Assembly (NCBI RefSeq): GCF_048820895.1
Contig: NZ_JBMERQ010000001.1
Coordinates: 1 to 64,000 of the forward strand
Direction of reading: 5' to 3'
Source of the DNA: Cribrihabitans_A neustonicus
GTDB taxonomy: Bacteria; Pseudomonadota; Alphaproteobacteria; Rhodobacterales; Rhodobacteraceae
DNA length: 64,000 nucleotides
This document shows, piece after piece, positions 7,396 through 15,791 of this stretch. How positions within the stretch are numbered: position 1 is the first letter of the stretch; every line of letters begins with the position of its first letter. The notes under the pieces are model-generated. The model was not told the origin of the DNA and made no database searches. It saw only the letters and a program-made list of their open reading frames with translations. A program made the position numbers and the translations under genes.

Positions 7396-9216
7396 GTGCT
7401 GGATCAGCCAATCGCACAGATCAAGGGCTTGCGCGTCGAGTTTCAGACCAAGGACGGGTCGGTGGTGGGCGTCGAAAACGTCTCTTTCGATGTCAATCCG
7501 GGCGAAACCGTCTGCATCGTGGGCGAATCCGGGTCCGGCAAGTCGGTCTCCTCGCTGTCGCTGATGCGTCTGGTGGAATTCGGCGGCGGCGAGATTGCCG
7601 GCGGCGAATTGATGTTCGACCGGCGCAAGGGCGGCCGGACCGATCTCGCCAAGGCCGAGCAGGACATGATGAAGCAGATCCGCGGCAATGAGATCGGGAT
7701 GATCTTCCAGGAGCCGATGACCGCGCTGAACCCGGTGTTCACCGTCGGCCGCCAGCTCACGGAGGGGCTGCGCATCCACAAGAACATGTCCAAGGCAAAA
7801 GCCGAGGAACGCGCGCTGGAGCTTCTGCGTCAGGTTCGCATCCCCGAGCCGGAGCGGCGCCTGCGGCAGTACCCGCACGAGCTGTCGGGCGGCATGCGGC
7901 AGCGGGTGGTGATCGCGATGGCGATGGCCTGCGAGCCGCGCCTGCTGATCGCGGACGAGCCCACAACCGCGCTGGATGTTACCATCCAGGCCGAGATCCT
8001 CGCTCTGATGGACCGCTTGAAGCGCGAGACCGGCACCGCGGTGATGTTTATCACCCACGACATGGCGGTGGTGGCGCAGATGGCCGACCGCGTGGTGGTG
8101 ATGTATCGCGGCAACAAGGTCGAGGAAGGACCGGTCGCGCAGATCTTCGAGAACCCGCAGCACGAATACACCAAGGCGCTCCTCGCCGCGGTGCCTAAGC
8201 TGGGGGAGATGCGCGGCAAGCAGTACCCCGAGCCAATGAAGCTGATGGGGGTTGCGGATCAGAAGATCGAGCCGATCGTGGGCACTGACGAGGTGCTTCT
8301 TGACGTGCAGAACCTGACCACCCGTTTCCCGGTCAAGGGCGGCATCCTGCGCCGCACCGTGGCCAATGTGCACGCGGTGGAGGATGTGTCCTTCAAGGTG
8401 TTCAAAGGCCAGACGCTGTCGCTGGTGGGCGAATCCGGCTGCGGCAAGTCCTCTGCGGGCCGCTCTATCCTGCGGCTGGTGGAGCCGCTGTCCGGCAAGG
8501 TGAATTTCGAGGGCCGCGACGTTCTGCAATTCAGCTCCTCCCAGATGCACAAGGCGCGCCAGGACATGCAGATGATCTTCCAGGATCCCTTTGCATCCCT
8601 GAACCCGCAGATGCAGCTTCTGGACCAGGTGGCGGAGCCGCTGCGCAACTATGGCCTCGCGTCAGGTTCCGAGTTGCAAGACCGCGTCGCCAGCCTGTTC
8701 GACCGCGTCCACCTGCCGCGCAGCTTCATGCGCCGCTACCCGCACGAGATGTCGGGCGGCCAGCGCCAGCGGATTGCGATTGCCCGCGCTCTGGCCCTGA
8801 ACCCCAAGCTGATCGTCGCGGACGAGGCGGTCTCGGCGCTCGACGTGTCGGTGCAGGCGCAGGTCTTGAACCTGATGATGGAGCTGCAAGCGGAACTCGG
8901 CCTGTCGTTCCTCTTTATCAGCCACGACATGGCGGTGGTGGAGCGGGTCTCCCACCAGGTCGGCGTGATGTATTTGGGCCGCATCGTGGAGCTCGGTCCC
9001 CGCGAGCGCGTCTTTGAGAATCCGCAGCACCCCTATACCCAGGCGCTGATGAAGGCGGTTCCGGTGGCCGACCCGCACCGCCGCAAGTCCGAGCATGAGC
9101 TGAACTTCAAGCCGATCCCCTCGCCGATCCACGGGCTCGACTACGAGCCTGCGCCGTCGCAATACAACGAGGTCGAGCCGGGCCACTTCGTGCTCACCAC
9201 CGACAGCGGCTACTGA
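7396..9216 (+). CDS. Peptide-type ABC transporter, fused double ATP-binding protein (DppD-DppF/GsiA type)
   Basis: One 606-residue polypeptide holds two complete ABC ATPase domains. The first has Walker A GESGSGKS (residues 43-50), signature LSGGMRQR and Walker B LLIADEPTTALD. The second has GESGCGKS (near residues 346-353), signature MSGGQRQR and LIVADEAVSALD. Each domain is followed by the oligopeptide-type C-terminal extension. The GTG start is chosen because AGAAGGGGAT precedes it and the protein then begins at the normal domain edge. The fusion replaces separate DppD and DppF subunits, as in GsiA of glutathione import. It energises the divergently encoded permease pair and is followed 2 bases later by the ArgE-like gene. 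Confidence 0.92.
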   Translation: MLDQPIAQIKGLRVEFQTKDGSVVGVENVSFDVNPGETVCIVGESGSGKSVSSLSLMRLVEFGGGEIAGGELMFDRRKGGRTDLAKAEQDMMKQIRGNEIGMIFQEPMTALNPVFTVGRQLTEGLRIHKNMSKAKAEERALELLRQVRIPEPERRLRQYPHELSGGMRQRVVIAMAMACEPRLLIADEPTTALDVTIQAEILALMDRLKRETGTAVMFITHDMAVVAQMADRVVVMYRGNKVEEGPVAQIFENPQHEYTKALLAAVPKLGEMRGKQYPEPMKLMGVADQKIEPIVGTDEVLLDVQNLTTRFPVKGGILRRTVANVHAVEDVSFKVFKGQTLSLVGESGCGKSSAGRSILRLVEPLSGKVNFEGRDVLQFSSSQMHKARQDMQMIFQDPFASLNPQMQLLDQVAEPLRNYGLASGSELQDRVASLFDRVHLPRSFMRRYPHEMSGGQRQRIAIARALALNPKLIVADEAVSALDVSVQAQVLNLMMELQAELGLSFLFISHDMAVVERVSHQVGVMYLGRIVELGPRERVFENPQHPYTQALMKAVPVADPHRRKSEHELNFKPIPSPIHGLDYEPAPSQYNEVEPGHFVLTTDSGY

Positions 9217-9218
9217 AG

Positions 9219-10385
9219 ATGGCGTCCCGGCTCACCCCGCTGGAGATCATGACCAAACTGATCTCCTTCCCGACGGTCAGCCGCGACAGCAACCTGCCGC
9301 TGGTGGACTGGGTGCAGGATTACCTCTCCGAGCAGGGCATCGAAAGCCACCGCTGGGTTGATCCTGACCAGCCGCACAAGGCTGCCGTCTTTGCCCATGT
9401 GGGGCCTTGGGAAGAGGGCGCGGTGGTGCTTTCGGGCCATACCGATGTGGTGCCGGTCGATGGTCAGGCCTGGGACAGCGACCCGTTCACGGTGGTGGAG
9501 CGGGACGGCAGGTATTACGGCCGTGGCACCTGCGACATGAAGGGCTTCGACGCGCTTGCCATCTGGGCGCTGGTGGAGGCGCATGCGCGGGGTGTCAGGC
9601 GCCCCTTGCAGCTCGCGCTCAGCTTTGACGAGGAAATCGGCTGCACCGGCGCGCCGCCGATGATTGCGGCGATGCAGGAAAAGCTGCCCAAGGGGGCTGC
9701 CGTGCTGGTGGGGGAGCCCTCGATGATGCAGGTGGTGACTGGCCACAAGGGCGGTTACGGCTATTCCACTCATCTTCACGGCTTCGAAGTGCACAGCTCG
9801 CTCGTCCACACCGGCGTCAGTGCGATCATGCATGCGGCACCCCTGATCGAGTGGGTGAACTCCATGAATACAGAAAACCAGGCGGCCCAGCCCGATGCCG
9901 CCGCCAGCCTGTTCGAGCCGCCTTTCACCACACTGCATGTCGGCGTGATCCAGGGCGGCACCGCCCAGAACATCACCGCCAAGGACTGCACCTTCAGCCT
10001 CGACATGCGCATCCTGCCGCAGGAAAGCGCGGCGGAGTGGCGGGAGCGCTACATGGGACAGGTGCGCAGCGTCGAGGCGCGGATGCAGGCGACCCAGCCG
10101 GACACCCGAATCGAGGTCACCCAGACCTTCGATGTGCCCTCCCTGGCACCGGAACAGGACGGCGCTGCCGAAACCCTGGCCCGCGCGCTTACCGGCGACA
10201 ACGGCAGCCATGTGGTGAGCTACGGCACCGAGGCCGGGCAGTTCCAGGCCGCGGGCTACTCCGCCGTGGTCTGCGGGCCCGGAGACATCGCCCAGGCGCA
10301 TCAGCCCAACGAATACATTACCGTGGCGCAGTTCGAGGCCGGCCACGGCTTCATGCAGCGGCTGGTGGATCGGCTGGCCGCATGA
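9219..10385 (+). CDS. argE: Acetylornithine deacetylase-type M20 metallopeptidase (ArgE family)
   Basis: This 388-residue cytoplasmic enzyme has the M20A metal site: GHTDVVPVDG (first metal-binding His and catalytic Asp), GRGTCDMKG, the catalytic SFDEEIGCTGA pair of acidic residues, VGEPS and a late HQPNEYI histidine. ArgE hydrolyses N2-acetylornithine to ornithine and acetate, though many relatives accept other N-acyl amino acids. The gene starts two bases after the ATPase stop, so it belongs to the transporter operon rather than to an arginine operon. That context suggests processing of an imported acylated amino acid or peptide. The family is sure; the substrate is not. Confidence 0.85.
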   Translation: MASRLTPLEIMTKLISFPTVSRDSNLPLVDWVQDYLSEQGIESHRWVDPDQPHKAAVFAHVGPWEEGAVVLSGHTDVVPVDGQAWDSDPFTVVERDGRYYGRGTCDMKGFDALAIWALVEAHARGVRRPLQLALSFDEEIGCTGAPPMIAAMQEKLPKGAAVLVGEPSMMQVVTGHKGGYGYSTHLHGFEVHSSLVHTGVSAIMHAAPLIEWVNSMNTENQAAQPDAAASLFEPPFTTLHVGVIQGGTAQNITAKDCTFSLDMRILPQESAAEWRERYMGQVRSVEARMQATQPDTRIEVTQTFDVPSLAPEQDGAAETLARALTGDNGSHVVSYGTEAGQFQAAGYSAVVCGPGDIAQAHQPNEYITVAQFEAGHGFMQRLVDRLAA

Positions 10386-10413
10386 GCCTGCACATCCGGA
10401 CGGGGGTGCCGCG

Positions 10414-10878
10414 ATGAGCCGGCCGGGCGGGGAGATTCCGGGCGGCGTCTATGAAGACGTGGATTTCGCCGTGCTCCTGCAGATCGCAGGGCGGATGATC
10501 GCCCAGTATGTGGAGGCGATCGGCAAGGAAACCGGCCTCGCGGCGGGCCACCTGAGCCTCCTCGGCATGATCCACCGCAAACCGGGATTGGTGCAGAACG
10601 CCTATGGCGGTATTCTGGCGATCAACACCGCGACGCTTGCGCGCTATGTCGACAAGCTGGCCAAGCGCGGGCTGCTGGAACGCGAACGTTCGGAAACCGA
10701 CCGCCGCACCGTGCATCTGCGCCTGACGCCCGAAGGCCGGGAGTATATCGAGGACGTGGCCGAACGGCTTTCCGGTGTGCGTGAGGAGATGCGCGCCCGC
10801 TTGCCGGCCGCGCAGATCGAAGAGCTGCAGGCCAGCCTGGTTGCCTTCCTGACCGCCGAAGGCCCGGGTGCGGAATAG
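10414..10878 (+). CDS. MarR family transcriptional regulator
   Basis: This 154-residue protein has the MarR winged-helix fold: a helical N-terminal dimer part, recognition region NTATLARYVDKLAKRGLLER and the wing motif ERSETDRRTVHLRLTPEG. A GGGGGTG stretch lies about 7 bases before the ATG. It sits 28 bases after argE and just before the three amidohydrolase genes, so it is the natural candidate regulator of this catabolic block. Family members usually bind small inverted repeats and are released by a phenolic or related ligand. Two short palindromes occur between this gene and the next one. Confidence 0.88.
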   Translation: MSRPGGEIPGGVYEDVDFAVLLQIAGRMIAQYVEAIGKETGLAAGHLSLLGMIHRKPGLVQNAYGGILAINTATLARYVDKLAKRGLLERERSETDRRTVHLRLTPEGREYIEDVAERLSGVREEMRARLPAAQIEELQASLVAFLTAEGPGAE

Positions 10879-10969
10879 GCCTGCGCCTGTTGGCGAAAGG
10901 GGACGGCGCGGCCCGCTGCCCCTACGCCGGGGGGGCATGGACAAGAGCGGGTGAGTTTTGTACCAATCG

Positions 10970-10981
10970 TCTCAGATGAGA
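10970..10981 (+). promoter_or_regulatory. Small inverted repeat before the first amidohydrolase gene
   Basis: TCTCA-GA-TGAGA is a perfect 12-base palindrome running into the ribosome site of the gene at 10994. A second short one (TTG-TAC-CAA) lies at about 10958-10966. Either could be an operator for the adjacent MarR protein; this is inference from position only. Confidence 0.3.
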
Positions 10982-10993
10982 GGAGTTAGCGCG

Positions 10994-12160
10994 ATGCCGG
11001 CCAAGAACAGATTTGCCGAGATGCATGGTGAGATCACCGCCTGGCGCCGGCACCTGCATGAGCACCCCGAGCTGATGTATGAGGTCCACGAGACCGCCGC
11101 CTTTGTTGCCGCGCGGCTCCGGGAGTTCGGCATCACCGACATCGCCGAAGGCGTTGGCCGCACCGGCGTGGTGGCGGTGATCGAGGGCAAGACCAATACC
11201 TCCGGCCGCACCATAGGCCTGCGCGCCGATATGGACGCGCTGCCGATCCCCGAGGCCTCCGGGGTGGACTATGCCTCCAAAACGCCGGGCGTGATGCATG
11301 CCTGCGGCCATGACGGCCACACGGCGATTCTGCTGGGGGCAGCGAAATATCTGGCCGAAACCCGCAACTTCGACGGCAAGGCGGTGCTGATCTTCCAGCC
11401 AGCCGAGGAGGGCGGCGCCGGCGGCAAGGCGATGTGCGATGACGGGCTGATGGAGCGCTGGGGCATCCAGGAGGTCTACGGCCTGCACAACATGCCGGGC
11501 CTGCCGGTGGGCGAGTTCGCCACCCGGCCCGGCGCGCTGATGGCGTCCTCGGACGAGTTCGAGATCGTCGTGACCGGCAAGGGCGGCCACGCAGCGACCC
11601 CGCATGAGGCGATCGACACCACGCTGGTGGCCTCGCAGATCGTGGTCTCGCTGCATTCCATCGTGTCGCGCAACATCGACCCGCTGAAACGCGTGGTGCT
11701 GACCGTCGGCACTTTCGAGACCGACAGCACCGCCTCGAACGTGATCGCCCATACCGCGCGCCTGCAGGGCACCGTGCGCACACTCGATCCGGAATGCCGC
11801 GGATTGGCCGAGGCGCGCGTGCGCCGGGTGGCCGAAGATACCGCCTCGGCCTATGGTGCCAGCGCGGAAGTCACCTGGACACCGGGCTACCCGGTCACCA
11901 TCAATTCCGAAGAACAGACCGCCTTTGCGGTGGAATCAGCGCGCGCCGTTGCCGCCAAGGTCGACGACAACACGCCGCCGATCACCCCGTCCGAGGATTT
12001 CTCCTACATGCTGGAGGAACGCCCGGGCGCCTACATGTTCCTTGGCAACGGCGATACTGCGATGTGCCATCACCCGGCCTATGTGTTTGACGACGAGGCC
12101 ATCCCGCTCGGCTGCAGCTGGTTTGCCGAGCTGGTCGAACGGCGTATGCCAGCAGCCTGA
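10994..12160 (+). CDS. M20D family amidohydrolase, tandem copy 1 (hippurate hydrolase-like)
   Basis: This 388-residue enzyme belongs to the M20D amidohydrolases (hippurate hydrolase, IAA-amino acid hydrolase). Metal-site residues are visible: MHACGHDGHT (Cys104, His106), FQPAEEGG (Glu138-139), GLHNMPG (His165) and a late MCHHPAYVFDD histidine. The lid domain carries GKGGHAATPHE. A GAGGAG site lies about 8 bases before the chosen ATG; a GTG-like start further upstream has none. The enzyme would hydrolyse N-acyl or N-aroyl amino acids. It opens a three-gene tandem array after the MarR gene. It is the most divergent copy, with SEDFSYM where the other two have GGEDF. Confidence 0.88.
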   Translation: MPAKNRFAEMHGEITAWRRHLHEHPELMYEVHETAAFVAARLREFGITDIAEGVGRTGVVAVIEGKTNTSGRTIGLRADMDALPIPEASGVDYASKTPGVMHACGHDGHTAILLGAAKYLAETRNFDGKAVLIFQPAEEGGAGGKAMCDDGLMERWGIQEVYGLHNMPGLPVGEFATRPGALMASSDEFEIVVTGKGGHAATPHEAIDTTLVASQIVVSLHSIVSRNIDPLKRVVLTVGTFETDSTASNVIAHTARLQGTVRTLDPECRGLAEARVRRVAEDTASAYGASAEVTWTPGYPVTINSEEQTAFAVESARAVAAKVDDNTPPITPSEDFSYMLEERPGAYMFLGNGDTAMCHHPAYVFDDEAIPLGCSWFAELVERRMPAA

Positions 12161-12171
12161 GGAGGACCCGA

Positions 12172-13335
12172 ATGCCCGTCAAGAACCGCTTTGCCGAACT
12201 CAGCGATGAAGTGGCCGCCTGGCGGCGGGACATCCACCGGCATCCGGAAATTCTCTATGAGACCCACCGCACCAGCGCGCTGGTGGCGGAGAAGCTGGCG
12301 GAGTTCGGCTGCGACGAGGTGGTGACCGGCATTGGCCGCACTGGCGTGGTCGGCGTGATCCGGGGCAGGGCGGATACCGCGGGCCGCGTGATTGGCCTGC
12401 GCGCTGACATGGATGCGCTGCCGATGCAGGAGCAGGGCAAGCGCCCGCACGCCTCCGCCATCCCCGGCGCCATGCACGCCTGCGGCCATGACGGCCACAC
12501 CGCGATGCTCCTGGGCGCAGCCAAGTACCTCGCCGAGACCCGCAACTTCGACGGTTGTGCAGTGGTGATCTTCCAGCCCGCCGAGGAGGGTGGCAACGGC
12601 GCGGAGGCGATGTGCAAGGACGGGCTGATGGAGCGTTTCGGCATCCAGGAGGTCTACGCCATCCACAACGCTCCGGGGCTGGAGGCGGGCGCGTTTGCAA
12701 TCCGCTCCGGGCCGATCCTCGCTTCGGTCGACGAGTTCACTGTCAAGCTTCAGGGCCGCGGCGGCCATGCTGCCAAGCCGCACGAAACGGTGGATACCAT
12801 ACTGGTGATGGCGCATCTGATCTGCGCGCTGCAGACCGTTGTGGCCCGCAACGTCGACCCGGTGCGCGAAGGCGTGCTCTCCATCACCTCGGCCGAGACG
12901 TCCTCCAAGGCGTTCAACGTGATCCCCGACCAGGCCGAGCTGCGCGGCACCATCCGCACTCATTCGCCGGAGGTGCGTTCGCAGATCCTCCAGCGGGTGG
13001 AGGAGATCGCCCTTAGCGCGGCGGCGGTCTTCGGCGGCAGCGCGGAGGTGGCCTTCACCCTCGGCGTGCCGGTCACCATCAACGACGCGGACGCCGCCGC
13101 CCACGCCCGCGACGCCGCCGAAGCGGTGGCTGGCCAGACAGTGGAGCCGCCGCTGGGCATGGGGGGCGAGGATTTCTCCTTCATGCTGGAAGAGCGTCCC
13201 GGCGCGATGATCCGCCTGGGCAACGGTTTCGGCCCCGGGCTGCATCACCCGGAGTACGACTTCAACGATACGATTATCCCGCAAGGCTGCAGCTGGTTCG
13301 CCGAGATCGTCGAACGCCGCATGCCCGCGGCTTGA
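12172..13335 (+). CDS. M20D family amidohydrolase, tandem copy 2
   Basis: This 387-residue paralogue starts MPVKNRFAELSDEVAAWRRD, and its N-terminus is nearly that of copy 3. Metal ligands are intact: MHACGHDGHT, FQPAEEGG, AIHNAPG and the late LHHPEYDFND. The lid motif is GRGGHAAKPHE. The substrate-pocket segment after DALP reads MQEQGKRPHASAIPG, different from the ESGVDYASKTPG-like segment of copies 1 and 3, which hints at a different acyl or amino acid preference. It follows copy 1 by 11 bases with GAGGA before the ATG, so the two are co-translated. Expected reaction: hydrolysis of an N-acyl amino acid amide bond. Confidence 0.88.
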   Translation: MPVKNRFAELSDEVAAWRRDIHRHPEILYETHRTSALVAEKLAEFGCDEVVTGIGRTGVVGVIRGRADTAGRVIGLRADMDALPMQEQGKRPHASAIPGAMHACGHDGHTAMLLGAAKYLAETRNFDGCAVVIFQPAEEGGNGAEAMCKDGLMERFGIQEVYAIHNAPGLEAGAFAIRSGPILASVDEFTVKLQGRGGHAAKPHETVDTILVMAHLICALQTVVARNVDPVREGVLSITSAETSSKAFNVIPDQAELRGTIRTHSPEVRSQILQRVEEIALSAAAVFGGSAEVAFTLGVPVTINDADAAAHARDAAEAVAGQTVEPPLGMGGEDFSFMLEERPGAMIRLGNGFGPGLHHPEYDFNDTIIPQGCSWFAEIVERRMPAA

Positions 13336-13350
13336 GCTAACCCGAACACC

Positions 13351-13376
13351 CCGGGCAGGCCGCCGGCCTGCCGGGC
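13351..13376 (+). other. Intercistronic hairpin between amidohydrolase copies 2 and 3
   Basis: GGCAGGCC and GGCCTGCC pair around a 3-base loop, with partial extension outside. No T-run follows, so it is more likely an mRNA-stabilising or processing hairpin than a terminator. Confidence 0.4.
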
Positions 13377-13401
13377 AGATCTGACAAAAGGAGTGCATAT
13401 C

Positions 13402-14565
13402 ATGCCGGTCAAGAACCGCTTTGCCGAACTTCAGGACGAAATCACATCTTGGCGCCGCGACATCCACGAGAACCCTGAAATCCTCTTCGACACCCACCGC
13501 ACCAGCGCGCTGGTCGCGGAGAAACTGAAGGAATTCGGCTGTGACGAGGTGGTAACCGGCATCGGCCGCACCGGCGTTGTCGGCGTGATCAAGGGCAAGT
13601 CGGACACCGCGGGCAAAGTGATCGGCCTGCGTGCCGACATGGATGCGCTGCCGATTCACGAGCAGACCGGGGTTGAGTACGCGTCGAAAACCCCCGGTGC
13701 CATGCACGCCTGCGGTCATGACGGCCACACCGCGATGCTTCTGGGTGCCGCGAAGTACCTTTCCGAGACCCGCAATTTCGACGGCACCGTGGTGGTGATC
13801 TTCCAGCCGGCCGAAGAAGGCGGCGGCGGCGGCAAGGAAATGTGCGACGACGGCATGATGGCGCGCTGGAACATCCAGGAGGTCTACGGCATGCACAACT
13901 GGCCGGGCCGCCCCGTGGGCAGCTTCTCGATCCGCCCGGGCGCCTTCTTTGCCGCGACCGACCAGTTCGACATCACCTTCGAGGGCCGCGGCGGCCACGC
14001 AGCCAAGCCGCAGGAGACCATCGACACTACGGTGATGGCCGCGCAGGCGGTGCTGGCGCTGCAGACCATCGCGTCGCGCAATGCCGACCCGGTGCACCAG
14101 ATCGTGGTCTCGGTGACGTCGTTCGAGACTTCCTCGAAGGCGTTCAACGTGATCCCGCAGAAGGTGCAGCTCAAGGGCACCGTGCGCACCATGTCTGGCG
14201 AGATGCGCGACCTCGCGGAAAAGCGCATCAAGGAGATCTGCGCAGGCATCGCCGCCACCTTCGGCGGCACTGCCGATGTCACCTACCACCGCGGCTATCC
14301 GGTGATGGTGAACCACGAGGAGCAGACTGAGTTCGCCGCCAAGGTCGCGGCCGACATCTCCGGCAACTGCGACGAGGCACCGCTGGTCATGGGCGGCGAG
14401 GACTTCGCCTTCATGCTGGAGGAACGTCCGGGCGCCTACATCCTGGTCGGCAACGGCGACACCGCCGCGGTGCACCACCCGGAGTACAACTTCAACGACG
14501 AGGCCATTCCGGCCGGCTGCAGCTGGTGGGCGGAGATCGTCGAGCAGCGGATGCCGGCGGCCTGA
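13402..14565 (+). CDS. M20D family amidohydrolase, tandem copy 3
   Basis: This 387-residue paralogue begins MPVKNRFAELQDEITSWRRD. It keeps the metal site (MHACGHDGHT, FQPAEEGGGG, GMHNWPG, VHHPEYNFND). In the lid domain the usual GGHAAxPH reads GGHAAKPQE, with Gln204 in place of His, a substitution not present in copies 1 and 2; the first His of GGH is kept. AGGAG lies 8 bases before the ATG at 13402; an upstream GTG would add three residues. A terminator follows about 90 bases after the stop. The close likeness to copy 2 along the whole length points to recent tandem duplication. Confidence 0.88.
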   Translation: MPVKNRFAELQDEITSWRRDIHENPEILFDTHRTSALVAEKLKEFGCDEVVTGIGRTGVVGVIKGKSDTAGKVIGLRADMDALPIHEQTGVEYASKTPGAMHACGHDGHTAMLLGAAKYLSETRNFDGTVVVIFQPAEEGGGGGKEMCDDGMMARWNIQEVYGMHNWPGRPVGSFSIRPGAFFAATDQFDITFEGRGGHAAKPQETIDTTVMAAQAVLALQTIASRNADPVHQIVVSVTSFETSSKAFNVIPQKVQLKGTVRTMSGEMRDLAEKRIKEICAGIAATFGGTADVTYHRGYPVMVNHEEQTEFAAKVAADISGNCDEAPLVMGGEDFAFMLEERPGAYILVGNGDTAAVHHPEYNFNDEAIPAGCSWWAEIVEQRMPAA

Positions 14566-14570
14566 TCTGC

Positions 14571-14654
14571 GCGGGGGAGGGGGCTGGCTGCCCCCTCTTG
14601 CCCCAGGCGGACCCGGGGCGATTCACCCCCGAGGATATTTCTGGCAGGAAGAAG
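14571..14654 (-). repeat. Dispersed intergenic repeat, copy D (reverse orientation)
   Basis: Read on the minus strand, GCCAGAAATATCCTCGGGGG is followed, after a variable part, by a hairpin of GGGGGC and GCCCCC. It is the same family as the copies at 501-550 and 30521-30570. Confidence 0.55.
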
Positions 14655-14656
14655 AG

Positions 14657-14689
14657 GCCGGGCGGCGCAGAGCGCCGGCCCGGCTTTTT
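14657..14689 (+). terminator. Terminator after the amidohydrolase array
   Basis: A long GC stem (GCCGGGCGGCGC with GCGCC-G-GCCCGGC, one bulged G, AGA loop) is followed by TTTTT. It closes the rightward unit and lies between two convergent genes. Confidence 0.75.
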
Positions 14690-14732
14690 GCGCCGCGGCC
14701 CAGGAGGCGCGGCGCAAGGGGAACGTGCAGCC

Positions 14733-15791
14733 CTAGTGCTCGAGCATCTCGCGGTAGATCGATACCAGCGTGTCCGCTTCTTTCTCGAGCGCGAAATTGG
14801 TGACCGTGTGTTTGCGGGCGGCTCTTGACCAGGCCTCCAGCCGGCCTTCGGTGGAGAGTACCTTGCTGATAGCCTCTACCATCTGCCCGGTCTCGCCCGG
14901 GTCGATCAGCAGGCCGGTCTCATTCGGCGCGATCAGCTCCTCGAAGGCGCCGGCGCGGGTGGCGACCACCGGCACACCGCAGGCCATGGCTTCGAGCGGG
15001 GTGAGGCCGAAGCCTTCCCAGCGCTGCGGCGCCACGTAAAGATCAAGCGCCTGATACCAGCGAGCAACTTCCCAAACGGGCACCTCAGGCGGGAACAGCA
15101 GGCGGTCCTGCATTCCGGCCGCCTTCACCTTCGCGCGCAGGTCCTGTTCGAATTGCGCGTGTTTCTCGGTTGCGCGGCCCATCACCACGCCCGCCGCTTC
15201 CGGGTGCTCTTTCAGCACTTCGAGCATGGCATCGACAAAGACATCCGTGCCCTTCTGCGCCCGGATGCGGCCGTAGCAGCCGATCAGGAGGGCGTCTTCG
15301 GGCAGGCCCAGCTCGCGGCGCAGCGCCGCTTTGTCCGCGGGTGGTGCAAAGGTGGCGGTGTCGATTCCGTGGTGCACCACCTGGGCAGGCTTTTCCAGGT
15401 AGGCTGCGCCCTTGGCCGAGGTGGCGATGACCCGGTCCATCTGCGAGATCAGCCACTTGGTATAGTCCGAATGGTTCCGCTGCGAGGCGGAGGTGAACAG
15501 AAGCTTCAGCCGCTTGCCCAAGAGGTACTTCAGCGCCAGCCCGGCCAGCATTTCAGTATTGCGCCGGGCGTGCCAGACGCGGGCGCCCGCCGGGCCGTTG
15601 CGCGGCATCAGGAGGAGCTCACCGGCCTCCAGATGCGGCAGGTCGTCCGGCAGGCCCGCGCCTGCGGTGGCAATGGCAATCTGCTTGCGCTGAAGGGGCA
15701 CCAGCCGCACGATGGTGGAGGTAACGCCCGACAGGCGGCGCTTGAAGTTCGGCGCAATAACTTCGACCGTGCGCGGATCAACCTTGGTCAT
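14733..15791 (-). CDS. Glycosyltransferase family 4 protein, probably LPS core
   Basis: This 352-residue enzyme has the GT-B fold of family 4: a variable N-terminal acceptor domain, then GCYGRIRAQKGTDVF starting the donor domain, the E-x7-E region QRWEGFGLTPLEAMACGVPV and the closing GAFEELI segment. It overlaps waaA by 14 bases and would be translated with it, so it most likely adds a sugar (mannose-type in LpcC relatives) to the inner core next to Kdo. The acting compartment is the cytoplasmic face of the inner membrane. Family and LPS context are solid; the exact sugar is inference. Confidence 0.85.
   Translation of the reverse strand: MTKVDPRTVEVIAPNFKRRLSGVTSTIVRLVPLQRKQIAIATAGAGLPDDLPHLEAGELLLMPRNGPAGARVWHARRNTEMLAGLALKYLLGKRLKLLFTSASQRNHSDYTKWLISQMDRVIATSAKGAAYLEKPAQVVHHGIDTATFAPPADKAALRRELGLPEDALLIGCYGRIRAQKGTDVFVDAMLEVLKEHPEAAGVVMGRATEKHAQFEQDLRAKVKAAGMQDRLLFPPEVPVWEVARWYQALDLYVAPQRWEGFGLTPLEAMACGVPVVATRAGAFEELIAPNETGLLIDPGETGQMVEAISKVLSTEGRLEAWSRAARKHTVTNFALEKEADTLVSIYREMLEH

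Noticed and set aside
12079..14478. A 799-codon minus-strand frame opposite the amidohydrolase genes
   Set aside because: It mirrors the duplicated genes on the other strand and its product is low-complexity His/Arg/Ala sequence. It is an antisense shadow.
10994..14565. Three tandem repeats of about 1.2 kb considered as a mobile or integron-like array
   Set aside because: They are simply paralogous genes with intact reading frames. No inverted repeats, target duplications or recombinase are present.
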